A stretch of 64,000 nucleotides of DNA from the NCBI RefSeq assembly GCF_040686855.1, contig NZ_JBFBOG010000003.1, positions 310,001-374,000 of the forward strand. Reading direction: 5' to 3'. Position numbers and translations under genes: made by a program. This DNA is from Leifsonia sp040686855. Its GTDB lineage: Bacteria > Actinomycetota > Actinomycetes > Actinomycetales > Microbacteriaceae. Each line of letters begins with the position of its first letter. The first letter of the stretch is position 1. Positions 44,033 to 55,000 of the stretch are shown piece after piece. Under the pieces are notes generated by a model. The model searched no databases and had not been told where the DNA came from. It saw nothing but the letters and a program-made list of their open reading frames with translations.

Positions 44033-44906
44033 GGTCGTCCGCGCCGGACTCGCCCCCGCGGTGACCGGCGCGACCATCCTCGGCGTGGAGGTCTTCGAGC
44101 CGCGGTCGCTGAAGCGGCATGATCCCATCGCGGGCGCCTTCGAGACGCTGCTCACCGGCCGGACCATGCAGGGACCGGTCCGACGCGGCAAGTTCTTGTG
44201 GATCCCGCTCGAGGGCACCCCGCGGCGCGCCATCGTCGCCCACCTCGGGATGAGCGGCCAGATCCTGCTGCGCGAGCCAGGCACCGCCGAGGCCGGCCTG
44301 CTCCGCATCCGCCTGCACATCGAGAGCCCGGACCACGGCGAGCTGTGGGTGCACTTCGTCGACCAGCGCATCTTCGGCTCCATGGCGGTCGACTCCCTCG
44401 TGCCGACGGACGACGGCGCGCACGGCGGTCTCGGCACCGACGAGCCGCTGATCCCGACCCAGGTCACCCACATCGCGCGCGACCCGCTGGACCCGGCGTT
44501 CGACGTCGCCCGCTTCTCCGCGGCTCTCGCCCGCAAGAACACCGGCATCAAGCGCGCCCTGCTGGATCAGACGCTCGTGAGCGGCATCGGCAACATCTAC
44601 GCCGACGAGGCGCTGTGGGCCGCGCGCATCCACTACGCCCAGCCGGCGAACTCGCTGAGCCGCGCGAAGGTCCGCACCCTCCTCGCCGAGATCCGCCACG
44701 TGCTCGAGAAGGCGCTGGCCGAGGGAGGGACGAGCTTCGACGCTCAGTACGTCAACGTGAACGGCAACTCGGGCTACTTCTCCCACAGCCTCAACGCCTA
44801 CGGCCGGCAGGGCGAGCCGTGCCCGCGCTGCGGCACCCCGATCGTCCGCGAGCAGTTCATGAACCGCGGCTCCCACTTCTGCCCGCGGTGTCAGCGGTTG
44901 CGGTGA
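44010..44906 (+). CDS. mutM: Formamidopyrimidine-DNA glycosylase
   Basis: Removes 8-oxoguanine and other oxidised purines. 298 residues: N-terminal PELPEVE with the catalytic Pro after Met removal, the H2TH region (QTLVSGIGNIYADEALWAARIH) and a C-terminal zinc finger (CPRCGTPIVREQFMNRGSHF then CPRC). GTG 44010 lies inside the end of rnc, typical coupling for this pair. In many actinobacteria smc follows; here about 7 kb of accessory genes intervene. Confidence 0.97.
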   Translation: MPELPEVEVVRAGLAPAVTGATILGVEVFEPRSLKRHDPIAGAFETLLTGRTMQGPVRRGKFLWIPLEGTPRRAIVAHLGMSGQILLREPGTAEAGLLRIRLHIESPDHGELWVHFVDQRIFGSMAVDSLVPTDDGAHGGLGTDEPLIPTQVTHIARDPLDPAFDVARFSAALARKNTGIKRALLDQTLVSGIGNIYADEALWAARIHYAQPANSLSRAKVRTLLAEIRHVLEKALAEGGTSFDAQYVNVNGNSGYFSHSLNAYGRQGEPCPRCGTPIVREQFMNRGSHFCPRCQRLR

Positions 44907-44915
44907 TTCCCGCTG

Positions 44916-44932
44916 GTACCAATTCTTGGTAC
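44916..44932. promoter_or_regulatory. ParD-type operator palindrome
   Basis: GTACCAA (44916-44922) and TTGGTAC (44926-44932) are perfect inverted arms with spacer TTC. The right arm overlaps the -10 box TACTCT (44930-44935), which ends six nt before ATG 44942. Autorepression by the ribbon-helix-helix antitoxin is expected. Confidence 0.65.
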
Positions 44933-44941
44933 TCTCGTCTC

Positions 44942-45175
44942 ATGGCTCAGAACACCTCGATCAGCCTGGACCAGCACTTCTCCGACTTCCTCGCCAAGGA
45001 GGTCGACTCGGGCCGGTATCGCTCGGCGAGCGAGGTGGTCCGCGCCGGACTTCGGCTGCTCGAAGACCAGGAAACCCAACTCGCGGCATTGCGCACAGCG
45101 CTGATCGCGGGTGAAACCAGCGGCTCGCCCGAGGAGTTCGACTTCGACGCATTCATCGCGGCCAAGAAGTCGTGA
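44942..45175 (+). CDS. parD: ParD-family (ribbon-helix-helix) antitoxin
   Basis: 77 residues: ISLDQHFSDFLAKEVDSGRYRSASEVVRAGLRLLED is the standard ParD/CC2985 ribbon-helix-helix region, followed by a toxin-binding tail ending DFDAFIAAKKS. Leaderless ATG 44942. Its stop overlaps the toxin's GTG (GTGA). DNA binding at the 44916 palindrome is inferred. Confidence 0.92.
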   Translation: MAQNTSISLDQHFSDFLAKEVDSGRYRSASEVVRAGLRLLEDQETQLAALRTALIAGETSGSPEEFDFDAFIAAKKS

Positions 45176-45459
45176 GGTATCGCCTCACCCCGGCGGCGCA
45201 ACGGGATCTGTCCCTGATCTGGGACTACACAGAAGACCGCTGGGACGCTCTGCAGGCAGAGACGTACATCACTGAGGTTCGGGCGGCCATCGAGCGCATC
45301 GCCGACGATCCCCGTCGTTGCCATCCGTGCGACGAGATCCGCCCGGGTTACCGCCGCTACGGCATCGGCAGCCACCTCGTCTTCTACTTCCCGCGCGAAA
45401 GCGGCGTGGACGTGATCCGCATCCTTCATCAGCGAATGGATCCAACGCGGCACTTCTGA
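45172..45459 (+). CDS. parE: ParE/RelE-family toxin
   Basis: 95 residues of the ParE/RelE fold: RYRLTPAAQRDLSLIWDYTEDRWD opens like plasmid-stabilisation toxins and the end GVDVIRILHQRMDPTRHF carries the conserved RILHxRMD motif. ParE toxins inhibit DNA gyrase. GTG 45172 overlaps the antitoxin stop. The pair is complete and probably functional. Confidence 0.92.
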   Translation: MRYRLTPAAQRDLSLIWDYTEDRWDALQAETYITEVRAAIERIADDPRRCHPCDEIRPGYRRYGIGSHLVFYFPRESGVDVIRILHQRMDPTRHF

Positions 45460-45468
45460 CGTCGCCGA

Positions 45469-46530
45469 CTACCCCAGCGTCTTCTGCCAGTGCCCCGTCA
45501 GCGCGTGCGGTCGGAACCCGAACGCGCGGTTGATCGCGAGCATCGGGTCGTTCTCGTCGGCGTTCCAGGTCAGGATGCGGTGGATGTGCGGCGCCCGCCG
45601 CCCCAGCTCCTGGATGTTGCGCAGCTTCACCGCCGTGCCGAGCCGGTGGCCGCGGTGCACGCGGGCGACCAGGGTGTCGTACTGCTCCGCCTTGGTGCCG
45701 TCCGCCGGCACCGCGAGCTCCGTGTAGGCGGCGATCTCGCCCGTCGCCTCGTGCACCGCGGCGGTCACGAGCAGCGGCTCGCCGCGCGCCACCAGGGTGC
45801 GCTCCTGCGACCGGACCCGCTCGCCGTCCCAGTCCTCGGGGTCGACGGCGATGCCGGTCTGCGGGATGTCCGTCGTCATCCGCGCCTTCATCGCAGCGAA
45901 GCGCTCCAGCAGGTCGTCCGGCGCGGCGCCCCACCACGACACGAGCCGGAAGCCGTTCAGCCGCATCGTGAGACCGGCCTCCAGCGCGGGCGGCAGCGGC
46001 AGGTGCAGCTCGCTCGACCGCTCGATCTGGCCGAGCGTGTAGCCGTGTCGCAGGGCGAAGCGCACGTCCCGCGACTCGCGGGGGAGTCCGGCTGTCCCCG
46101 CCGGTGCGCGCACCAGCCGGTCCGCGCCCTCCAGCGTCCGCACGGGGTGCTCGGTGTACGTCGAGATCACGCGGCGTCCGCCGTCGGCCGCCAGCTCCTC
46201 GCCCTTCTCGAGCAGCGCCGTCCCGATGCCGCGTCCGCGCAGCGCCGGCGCCACGTCCACCAGCAGCGACACGGTCTCGGAGTCCTCGTCGAGCGGGAAG
46301 ATCGCCTCCACGCGCCCGACGATCGCGCCCTCCTCGATCGCGACGAAGACGATCCGCTCGGTGTACTCCTGCTCCCGGTACGCGGCCAGCGCCTGCTCCG
46401 CCGTCTCGACGAAGTCCTCGTCGCCCCAGAGGTCGACCACGATGCCGTTCAGGACGCCGTTGAGCTCTTCGAACGCGGCCGATTCCGGTGTGCCGAGCGC
46501 ATCCGGGATGGGCAGCCGCGTCACGCGCAC
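45469..46530 (-). CDS. Tandem GNAT N-acetyltransferase
   Basis: 353 residues with two GNAT domains. The first has the acetyl-CoA loop VAPALRGRGIGTALLEKG (R-G-x-G-x-A); the second has VHRGHRLGTAVKLRNIQEL and the NADENDPMLAINRAFGFRP end typical of these fused actinobacterial acetyltransferases. Substrate unknown. GTG 46530 is preceded by GAGGAGGTG; a -10 TAGGCT lies at the complement of 46569-46574. Convergent with the toxin gene, nine bp apart. Confidence 0.85.
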   Translation of the reverse strand: MRVTRLPIPDALGTPESAAFEELNGVLNGIVVDLWGDEDFVETAEQALAAYREQEYTERIVFVAIEEGAIVGRVEAIFPLDEDSETVSLLVDVAPALRGRGIGTALLEKGEELAADGGRRVISTYTEHPVRTLEGADRLVRAPAGTAGLPRESRDVRFALRHGYTLGQIERSSELHLPLPPALEAGLTMRLNGFRLVSWWGAAPDDLLERFAAMKARMTTDIPQTGIAVDPEDWDGERVRSQERTLVARGEPLLVTAAVHEATGEIAAYTELAVPADGTKAEQYDTLVARVHRGHRLGTAVKLRNIQELGRRAPHIHRILTWNADENDPMLAINRAFGFRPHALTGHWQKTLG

Positions 46531-46666
46531 GGTGCGACACCTCCTCGAGCCGGTCCACGAGAGGCTTCAGCCTATCCAGGCCGCTACGCGGTGTGAAGCA
46601 TCCCGAACGGTTTGGTTTCGATCGTGTAAATCCCGATCCCGAATGGTGTGGCATTTCGTTGCGCGC

Positions 46667-46676
46667 ACGGTAGTCT
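46667..46676. promoter_or_regulatory. -10 box before livK, possibly bidirectional
   Basis: ACGGTAGTCT carries TAGTCT on the plus strand, giving livK a leader of about 67 nt, and TACCGT on the minus strand. The minus element would start a ~130-nt leader toward the GNAT gene, which has a nearer candidate promoter, so bidirectional use is less certain here. GTGGCA at 46649-46654 is a weak -35. Confidence 0.4.
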
Positions 46677-46749
46677 CAGCACACCTATTCGTGGTGCGAC
46701 GAGGCAACAACGCCGCGTTCGCGACGAATTGAACGTCGAGAGGCAAGAG

Positions 46750-47976
46750 ATGCTACGGAAGAAAGTCACCATCGGTGCGGCTGTTGCAGCGTCAGTCGCA
46801 CTGCTCCTGGCTGGATGTGCGAACCAGCCGTCCACGGGAGGATCCACCAACGGGAACTCGTCCAAGGTCGACATCCCGGCGATCACGTCGGTCGATGTCC
46901 CCAAGGACGCGGTGCTCCCCGCGGGCGACGGAAAGGCCACCTGTCCTGCTGGCCTGACCATCGGCTACGTGGGCGCCGAGACCGGCCCGAACGCTCAGCT
47001 CGGTATCAACATCTACAACGGCATCCAGCTGGCGATCGACCAGCACAACGAGTCCAACAAGGGCTGCCAGGTCGCTTTCAAGAAGTTCGACACCGAGGGT
47101 GACCCGAACAAGGCGACCGGTCCGGTCACCCAGGCCGTCAACGAAGCCGACATCATCGGCGTCGTCGGCCTCCCGTTCTCGGGTGAGTCGAAGGCCACCG
47201 GCAACATCTTCGAGCAGCAGGGCCTGGTCCACATCACCCCGTCGGCCACCAACCCCGGCCTGACCCAGAACGGCTGGAAGACCTTCTTCCGCGGCCTGGG
47301 CAACGACGCGGTTCAGGGCCCGGCAGCGGCCAAGTTCCTCACCGGCAAGCTGGAGGCCAAGAAGGTCTACCTGGTCCAGGACGACTCCGACTACGGCATC
47401 GGCCTCGGCACCCAGACCTCGAAGGCGCTCGGCGACGCGCTCGTCGGCACCGACAAGGTGACCACCGGCCAGAAGGACTTCTCCGCGGTGATCTCCAAGA
47501 TCATCAACGCGAAGCCGGACGCGGTCTACTACGCGGGCTACTACGCCGAGGGCGCTCCGTTCGACCAGCAGCTGGTCAACAAGGGCTACAAGGGCACCTT
47601 CGTCGGCCCGGACGGTGTGAAGGACGACCAGTTCATCAAGCTGGCCGGCGACGCGTCCAGCAACGCGTACTTCACCTGCCCCTGCATCCCGGGCGAGCTG
47701 ATCACCGACTTCGAGGGCGCCTACAAGAAGCTCGCGAACGCCGAGCCGGGCACCTACTCGATCGAGGGCTACGACGCCGCGACCGTCCTCCTGTCGGGTA
47801 TCGACAAGGGCAAGACGACCCGCGCCGACCTGCTCTCCTGGGTGAAGGACTACGACGCCGACGGCCTCAGCAAGCACTACAAGTGGGACGCCACCGGTGA
47901 GCTGCAGGCGCCTGCCGTCTACGGCTACAAGGTCGAGAACGGCAAGATCGTCCCGATCGGCACCATCGGAGAATAA
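46750..47976 (+). CDS. livK: Branched-chain amino acid ABC transporter, substrate-binding lipoprotein
   Basis: 408 residues, exported lipoprotein: signal LRKKVTIGAAVAASVALLLAGC with the lipid-bearing Cys at residue 23. The mature part is a type-I periplasmic-binding fold (LTIGYVGAETGPNAQLGINIYNG; DIIGVVGLPFSGESKATG; SDYGIGLGTQTSKALGD). Two pairs of cysteines (TCPAG, GCQV; TCPCIPG) may form disulphides. Substrate (Leu/Ile/Val or another amino acid) is inferred. A strong terminator follows, so livK can be made in excess. Confidence 0.92.
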   Translation: MLRKKVTIGAAVAASVALLLAGCANQPSTGGSTNGNSSKVDIPAITSVDVPKDAVLPAGDGKATCPAGLTIGYVGAETGPNAQLGINIYNGIQLAIDQHNESNKGCQVAFKKFDTEGDPNKATGPVTQAVNEADIIGVVGLPFSGESKATGNIFEQQGLVHITPSATNPGLTQNGWKTFFRGLGNDAVQGPAAAKFLTGKLEAKKVYLVQDDSDYGIGLGTQTSKALGDALVGTDKVTTGQKDFSAVISKIINAKPDAVYYAGYYAEGAPFDQQLVNKGYKGTFVGPDGVKDDQFIKLAGDASSNAYFTCPCIPGELITDFEGAYKKLANAEPGTYSIEGYDAATVLLSGIDKGKTTRADLLSWVKDYDADGLSKHYKWDATGELQAPAVYGYKVENGKIVPIGTIGE

Positions 47977-47987
47977 CGACACCAGGA

Positions 47988-48027
47988 GGGTGCCGCGGGC
48001 CCCAGCGGCCCGCGGCACCCTTCTTTT
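47988..48027 (+). terminator. Terminator between livK and livH
   Basis: A 14-bp perfect stem, GGGTGCCGCGGGCC (47988-48001) with GGCCCGCGGCACCC (48007-48020), loop of five, followed by TTCTTTT (48021-48027). It should stop most transcripts after livK, with read-through feeding the permease genes. Confidence 0.85.
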
Positions 48028-48091
48028 CGGACTACGCTCTTCAAATCGATCGGATCGACGGTGATCCGGCCCAGAACCCCTGGATGCTCGA

Positions 48092-49095
48092 ATGCTCGAA
48101 ACCCTCGTCCTCCATCCCGCCCTCGATAGTTCCTGGATCAACTTCGACGTCAACGCGCTCGTCCAGAACTTCTGGAGCGCCACCTTCGACGGCCTCACCT
48201 TCGGCGCGGTCTACGGCCTCATCGCCGTCGGCTACACCCTGGTGTACGGCGTCCTGAACCTCATCAACTTCGCTCACTCCGAAGTGTTCATCGTCGGCGC
48301 CTACGGCGTCGTCGTCACCCTCACCAGCCTGGGCTTCGGACCCAGCGCCCCCAACCTCAGTCCAGCGGCGATCGTCGGCGACCTCATATTGGCGCTGCTC
48401 GTCGGCATGGTCGCGGCGGGAGCGACCGCGTGGATCCTGGAGCGCGTCGCCTACCGGCCGCTGCGGAAACGCAATGCGCCCCGCCTGGTCTTCCTGATCA
48501 CCGCGATCGGCGCGTCTTTCACGATCCAGTACCTGATCTTCCTGATCCGGGGCGCGAACGCGGAGCCGGCGGTGACCATGTTCATCCCGCAGCCGATCTT
48601 CGACGTCTTCGGCACGATCGTGAACAGCCAGCAGCTGATCATCGTCATCGCCTCGGTGCTGCTGATGGTGGGCACCGACTGGTTCATCCGCCGCACGCGC
48701 ACCGGTCGCGGGATCCGCGCGGTCGCGCAGGACCCGGACACGGCGACGCTCATGGGCGTGAACAAGGAGCGGATCATCCAGATCACGTTCATCACCGGCG
48801 GTATCCTCGCCGGCGCCGCGGCCCTGTTCTACGTGATGCTCGTCCCCTCGGGCGTCATCTACAACGGCGGCTTCATCCTGGGCGTCAAGGCGTTCGCCGC
48901 GGCCGTCCTCGGCGGTATCGGCAACGTCCGCGGTGCACTGCTCGGCGGTCTGCTCCTGGGCGTCATCGGAAACTACGGCCAGATCCTGCTGGGCGACTCG
49001 CAGTGGACCGACGTGGTCGCGTTCGTCGTCCTGGTCCTCGTGCTGCTGGTCAAGCCCAGCGGCATCCTGGGCACCTCGCTCGGAAGGAGCCGCGC

Positions 49096-49099
<4 letters not shown>
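48092..49099 (+). CDS. livH: Branched-chain amino acid ABC transporter permease LivH
   Basis: 335 residues, polytopic membrane protein. Family signatures are AVYGLIAVGYTLVYGVLNLINFAHSEVF near the N-terminus, AVAQDPDTATLMGVN (the EAA-like loop that docks the ATPase) and FAAAVLGGIGNVRGALLGGL. ATG 48092 lacks a strong Shine-Dalgarno. Stop overlaps livM start (ATGA). Confidence 0.94.
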
Positions 49100-50339
<1,240 letters not shown>

Positions 50340-50343
<4 letters not shown>

Positions 50344-51251
50344 CGGACGCACGCAACACCGCTCCCGAGGAGGAGCCGGCGCTCGGCGCTAACGAGGACG
50401 AACTGGAGGCCGCGGGCATCGACCTGGAGGTCGCCGAGGCGGCGGCCCCGGACCGCGAGATCGCGGTCGAGGTCGGCGAGAACATCGTGGAGGTGCGCAA
50501 CCTGACCGTGAAGTTCGGCGGTCTGACGGCGCTCGACGACGTGACGTTCGACATCCGCCGTGGCGAGATCCTGGGTCTGATCGGCCCGAACGGCGCGGGG
50601 AAGACGACCTGCTTCAACGCGATGACGGGCGTCTACAAGCCGACCAGCGGCGACGTGCTGCTGGAGGGCCAGACCATCAAGGGCCGCAAGCAGCACCAGA
50701 TCACCCGGATGGGCCTGTCGCGCACGTTCCAGAACATCCGCCTCTTCGGCGAGATGACCGCTCTGGAGAACGTGGTCGTCGGCCTGGACGCGCGCCACCG
50801 CACCTCGGTGCCCGGCGCGCTGCTCCGCCTGCCGCGGCACCAGCGCGAGGAGAAGTCGTCGATCGACCGCGGCATGGCGCTGCTGGAGTTCGTCGGCATC
50901 GCCGACCACGCGGGTTCGCTGTCGCGGTCGCTGCCGTACGGCTACCAGCGCCGCCTGGAGATCGCGCGTGCGCTGGCGACGGACCCGAAGGTGCTCTGCC
51001 TGGACGAGCCGGCCGCCGGCTTCAACCCGGCGGAGAAGGAGGAGCTGATGGAGCTCATCCGCACCATCCGCGCCGACGGGTACACCGTGCTGCTGATCGA
51101 ACACGACATGAAGCTGGTCATGGGCGTCACCGACCGGATCGTGGTGCTGGAGTTCGGGCGCAAGATCGCCGACGCCAGCCCGGAGGAGATCCGGAACGAC
51201 CCGAAAGTGATCGCCGCCTACCTCGGGGAGCCCGAAGATGACGTTGCTTGA
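50340..51251 (+). CDS. livG: Branched-chain amino acid ABC transporter ATPase LivG
   Basis: 303 residues; an acidic N-terminal extension of ~45 precedes the ATPase. Walker A GPNGAGKT, Q-loop RTFQNIRLF, signature SLPYGYQRRLEIARAL (Y in place of the usual G/Q), Walker B LCLDEPAAG and H-loop EHDMKLVM are all present, with the LivG-specific EHDM. It overlaps livF by 14 bases. Confidence 0.95.
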
Positions 51252-51951
51252 GCTGAAGAACATCAGCGTTTCCTACGGCCGGATCGAGGCCATCCACGAC
51301 ATGTCGTTCTCCGTGGAGGAGGGCGAGATCGTGAGCCTCATCGGGGCGAACGGCGCCGGCAAGTCGACCACCATGAAGACGATCTCGGGCATCCTCAACC
51401 CGTCGAAGGGGAGCATCCTCTTCGACGGAGAGGACATCACCAAGATGAAGGCGCACATCCGTGTGATCCGCGGGATCTCGCAGGCGCCGGAGGGCCGCGG
51501 GATCTTCCCGGGCATGACGGTGATGGAGAACCTCGACATGGGTGCCTTCGGCCGCAAGGACCGCTCGAAGATGGGCGAGGACTTCGACCGCGTGTTCGGG
51601 CTGTTCCCGCGCCTCGCGGAGCGCAAGACGCAGGTCGGCGGCACGATGTCCGGCGGCGAGCAACAGATGCTCGCCATCGGCCGCGCGCTCATGTCGAACC
51701 CGCGCCTCCTGCTCCTCGACGAGCCGTCGATGGGTCTGGCGCCGCAGTTCATCCGCCAGATCTTCTCGATCGTGACGGAGATCAACAAGCAGGGCACGAC
51801 CGTCCTGTTGGTCGAGCAGAACGCCAACCAGGCGCTGGCCCGCGCACATCGCGCCTTCGTCCTCGAGACCGGCGTGATCACCCGCGCCGGCACCGGCCGC
51901 GAGCTGCTGTCCGACCCGGCGATCAAGGAGGCGTACCTGGGCGTCGCGTGA
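51238..51951 (+). CDS. livF: Branched-chain amino acid ABC transporter ATPase LivF
   Basis: 237 residues, second ATPase of the transporter: Walker A GANGAGKS, ISQAPEGRGIFPGMTV, signature MSGGEQQMLAIGRAL, Walker B LLLDEPSMG, and the LivF-type EQNANQALA H-loop region. ATG 51238 lies within livG. It ends the operon; an 22-bp-arm hairpin follows. Confidence 0.95.
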   Translation: MTLLELKNISVSYGRIEAIHDMSFSVEEGEIVSLIGANGAGKSTTMKTISGILNPSKGSILFDGEDITKMKAHIRVIRGISQAPEGRGIFPGMTVMENLDMGAFGRKDRSKMGEDFDRVFGLFPRLAERKTQVGGTMSGGEQQMLAIGRALMSNPRLLLLDEPSMGLAPQFIRQIFSIVTEINKQGTTVLLVEQNANQALARAHRAFVLETGVITRAGTGRELLSDPAIKEAYLGVA

Positions 51952-51962
51952 CGCACCTCCAT

Positions 51963-52020
51963 CGAGTACACGAAGAGTGCACGCTTTCCTCGCAGAGGGC
52001 GTGCACTCTTCGTGTACTCG
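51963..52020. repeat. Perfect 22-bp inverted repeat between livF and smc
   Basis: The arms 51963-51984 and 51999-52020 are exact reverse complements (both contain GAAGAGTGCACGC or its complement) around a 14-nt loop. No T-run follows on either strand. It may end liv transcription in a Rho-assisted or hairpin-only manner, protect the mRNA 3' end, or be a copy of an interspersed element. It ends about 50 bp before the smc -10 box. Confidence 0.75.
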
Positions 52021-52068
52021 GGGGTGGGTCGACCGGCGTTCCGGCACGGCCGCGCCGTGAACGTCCGG

Positions 52069-52074
52069 TAAATT
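52069..52074 (+). promoter_or_regulatory. -10 box of leaderless smc
   Basis: TAAATT ends seven nt before the GTG at 52082. No Shine-Dalgarno sequence is present, consistent with a leaderless transcript. Confidence 0.6.
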
Positions 52075-52081
52075 CGCCTGC

Positions 52082-55000
52082 GTGTACTTGAAGAGTCTGA
52101 CGCTCAAGGGCTTCAAGTCGTTCGCGCAGCCGACGACGTTCGCCTTCGAGCCGGGCGTCACCTGCGTCGTCGGCCCGAACGGGTCCGGCAAGTCGAACGT
52201 CGTCGACGCGCTCGCGTGGGTGATGGGGGAGCAGGGCGCCAAGACCCTTCGCGGCGGCAAGATGGAGGACGTCATCTTCGCCGGCACCGCCACCCGCGGC
52301 CCGCTCGGCCGCGCCGAGGTGCAGCTCACCATCGACAACTCCGACGGCGCTCTGCCGATCGAGTACTCCGAGGTCACCATCTCGCGCACGCTGTTCCGCA
52401 ACGGCGGCAGCGAGTACGCCATCAACGGGCAGTCCTGCCGGCTCCTGGATGTGCAGGAGCTGCTCAGCGACTCCGGCCTCGGCCGCGAGATGCACGTCAT
52501 CGTCGGCCAGGGTCAGCTCGACGCCGTCCTGCACGCCAGCCCCGAGGACCGCCGCGGCTTCATCGAGGAGGCCGCCGGCATCCTGAAGCACCGCCGCCGC
52601 AAGGAGAAGACACTCCGCAAGCTGGAGGCGATGCAGACCAACCTGACGCGCCTCAGCGACCTCGCGGGCGAGGTCCGCCGCCAGCTCAAGCCGCTCGGGC
52701 ACCAGGCCGAGATCGCGCGCGAGGCGCAGTCCATCGCCGCAGTGGTTCGGGATGCGCGAGCGCGCCTCCTCGCGGACGAGGTCGTCACCCTCCGCCGCAC
52801 CCTCGACTCCCACGGCCGCACCGAGGCGGAGCGGCACAGCGAGCAGATCGTGCTGCAGGAGCAGCTGGAGCAGAAGCAGCTCCGCCGCACCCGCCTGGAG
52901 CAGGCGCAGGTGGGGGATGCGGTCGACAAGGCCCGCAGCACCGCCTTCGCGCTGGAGTCGGTGCAGGAGCGGCTTCGCGGGCTCTTCACGCTCGCGAACC
53001 AGCGCGTCGCCCTGCTCGGCAGCCAGGCCGACTCCTCCGACGCCGCCCCGAGCGTCACTCCGCAGAACGTCCAGGACGCCCGCGACGAGGTCGAGCGACT
53101 GCGCGGCGTGGTGACCGAGGCGGAGGCGGCGTGGACCTCGGCGCAGGCCGCCACCCGCAACGCCCGCGCCCGGCTGGACGCGGTGGATGAGGAGATCGCG
53201 GCGCAGAGCGCGCTGGTCTCCCGTCACGATCTGGAGATCTCGAAGCTGAACGGTCAGGCCGAGGCGGCCGCCCAGCGGCTCGCGGCCGTCCGCGGCGAGG
53301 TGCTGCGCCAGCAGAACGCGCTGGACGCCGCCACCGAGCGACGCGAGCGCGCCCGCGCCGACTTCGCCGCTCGCGAGGCGGAGGCCGCGACCGCGGATGT
53401 CGGCGAGGGCGACCTCGACGAAGCGTACGAGCTCGCACAGGCGGCGGTCTTCGACGCGGAGGGCGAGATCGAGCGCCTGCGCGAGGAGCTGCACACGCTC
53501 GAACGCGAACGCGACGCCCTCGCCGCCCGCACCAGCGCCCTCTCGCTGGCGCTGGACCAGAAGGACGGCTCGGCCGCCCTGGTCGCCGCCCGTCTCGACG
53601 GCGTTCGCGGACTCGTGGCCGAGCACGTCCGCGTCCACCCCGGAAACGAGGCGGCCATCGCCGCCGCGCTCGGCACGCTGGCCGACGCCGTGCTCGCCGA
53701 CGACCGGGAGGCCGCACGCGCCGCCGTCGCGCACGCCGCATCCGGCGACCTGGGCCGGGTGGAGGTCGTCATCGCCGACGCCCAGGCGGCCGACGTCGAT
53801 CTGACCGGTGTCACCGGCGTCGTCCCGGCGACGAAGGTCGTCGAGGCTCCGCCCGGCGTCCGCGGCATCCTCGCGTTCACCGCCATCGCCGAGGACCTGG
53901 ATGCGGCCCAGCGCGCGTTCGAGGCGTTCCGCGGTCGTGCGCTCGGCGGCCCGGTGACCATCATCACGACGTCCGGGGACGTGCTGACCGAGCACGTCCT
54001 CCGCGGCGGCTCCGGCGCCAAGCAGAGCCGCATCGAGCTCATCGCCGACCGGGAGGCCGCGCAGGAGCGTCTGAGCGAGGTCACCTCGCTCATCGACCGG
54101 GCGAAGTTCGCCCTCGCCGAGCAGCGCGGAGTGCTGCAGGTCGCCAAGGAGCAGTCGCAGGCCGCCCTCACGACCCTGCGCGAATTCGACGCGAAGCTCG
54201 CCGCGCGCACCGAGCAGCTGAACCGGCTGAAGGTGCAGCTGGAGGCGTCCCAGGCCGAGTTCGACCGTCTCAGCAAGGCGCTGGAGCAGGCCGCGGAGCG
54301 TGTGGCAGAAGCCGAGCAGGCGGCCGAGAAGGCGAAGTCCGAGCTGGATGCCGCCCGCTCGCGTCCCCGCCCCATCCTCGACGTCAGTGCCCGCGACGGG
54401 CTGTCTGCCGAACTGGATGCGGCCCGCGAAGCCGAGGTCGAGGCGCGCCTGGCCGTCGAGACGGCCAAGGAGCGCGTCCGCGCCGAGCAGGCCCGCGGCG
54501 AGGCCCTGGCCCGCCGGCTGGAGGCCGAGCGCGCCGCCGCCGAGGAGGCCGCGCGCCGCGCCGTCATCCGCCGCCGTCAGCTCGACGCCGCCGAGTCGGT
54601 GATCGCCGCCCTCCCGGCGGTGCTCTCGTCGGTCGACCGCAGCGTTGTGCAAGCCCGAGTGGAACTCGCGACCGCGGAGGCCGAGCGCGCCAGCCAGAAC
54701 GAAGAGCTCGCCGCGCTGCGCCGCGACGAGAACGCCGTCCGGGAACGCCTGCAGGCCATCACGGAGTCGGTGCACGGCCTCGAGCTGCAGATCTACGAGA
54801 AGAAGCTGCACCTGTCCAGCCTCCTGGAGCGTGCGGGCAGCGAGCTCGGGCTGGTCGAGGACGTGCTGGTCGCCGAGTACGGACCCGACGTGCCGGTCCC
54901 GGTCGACGTGGCCCGCGGCGAGGAGCCCGACGCCGATCCGGACACTGAACCGCAGACCGTCCCCTTCGCGCGCGAGCAGCAGCAGAAGCGCCTCGCGGCG

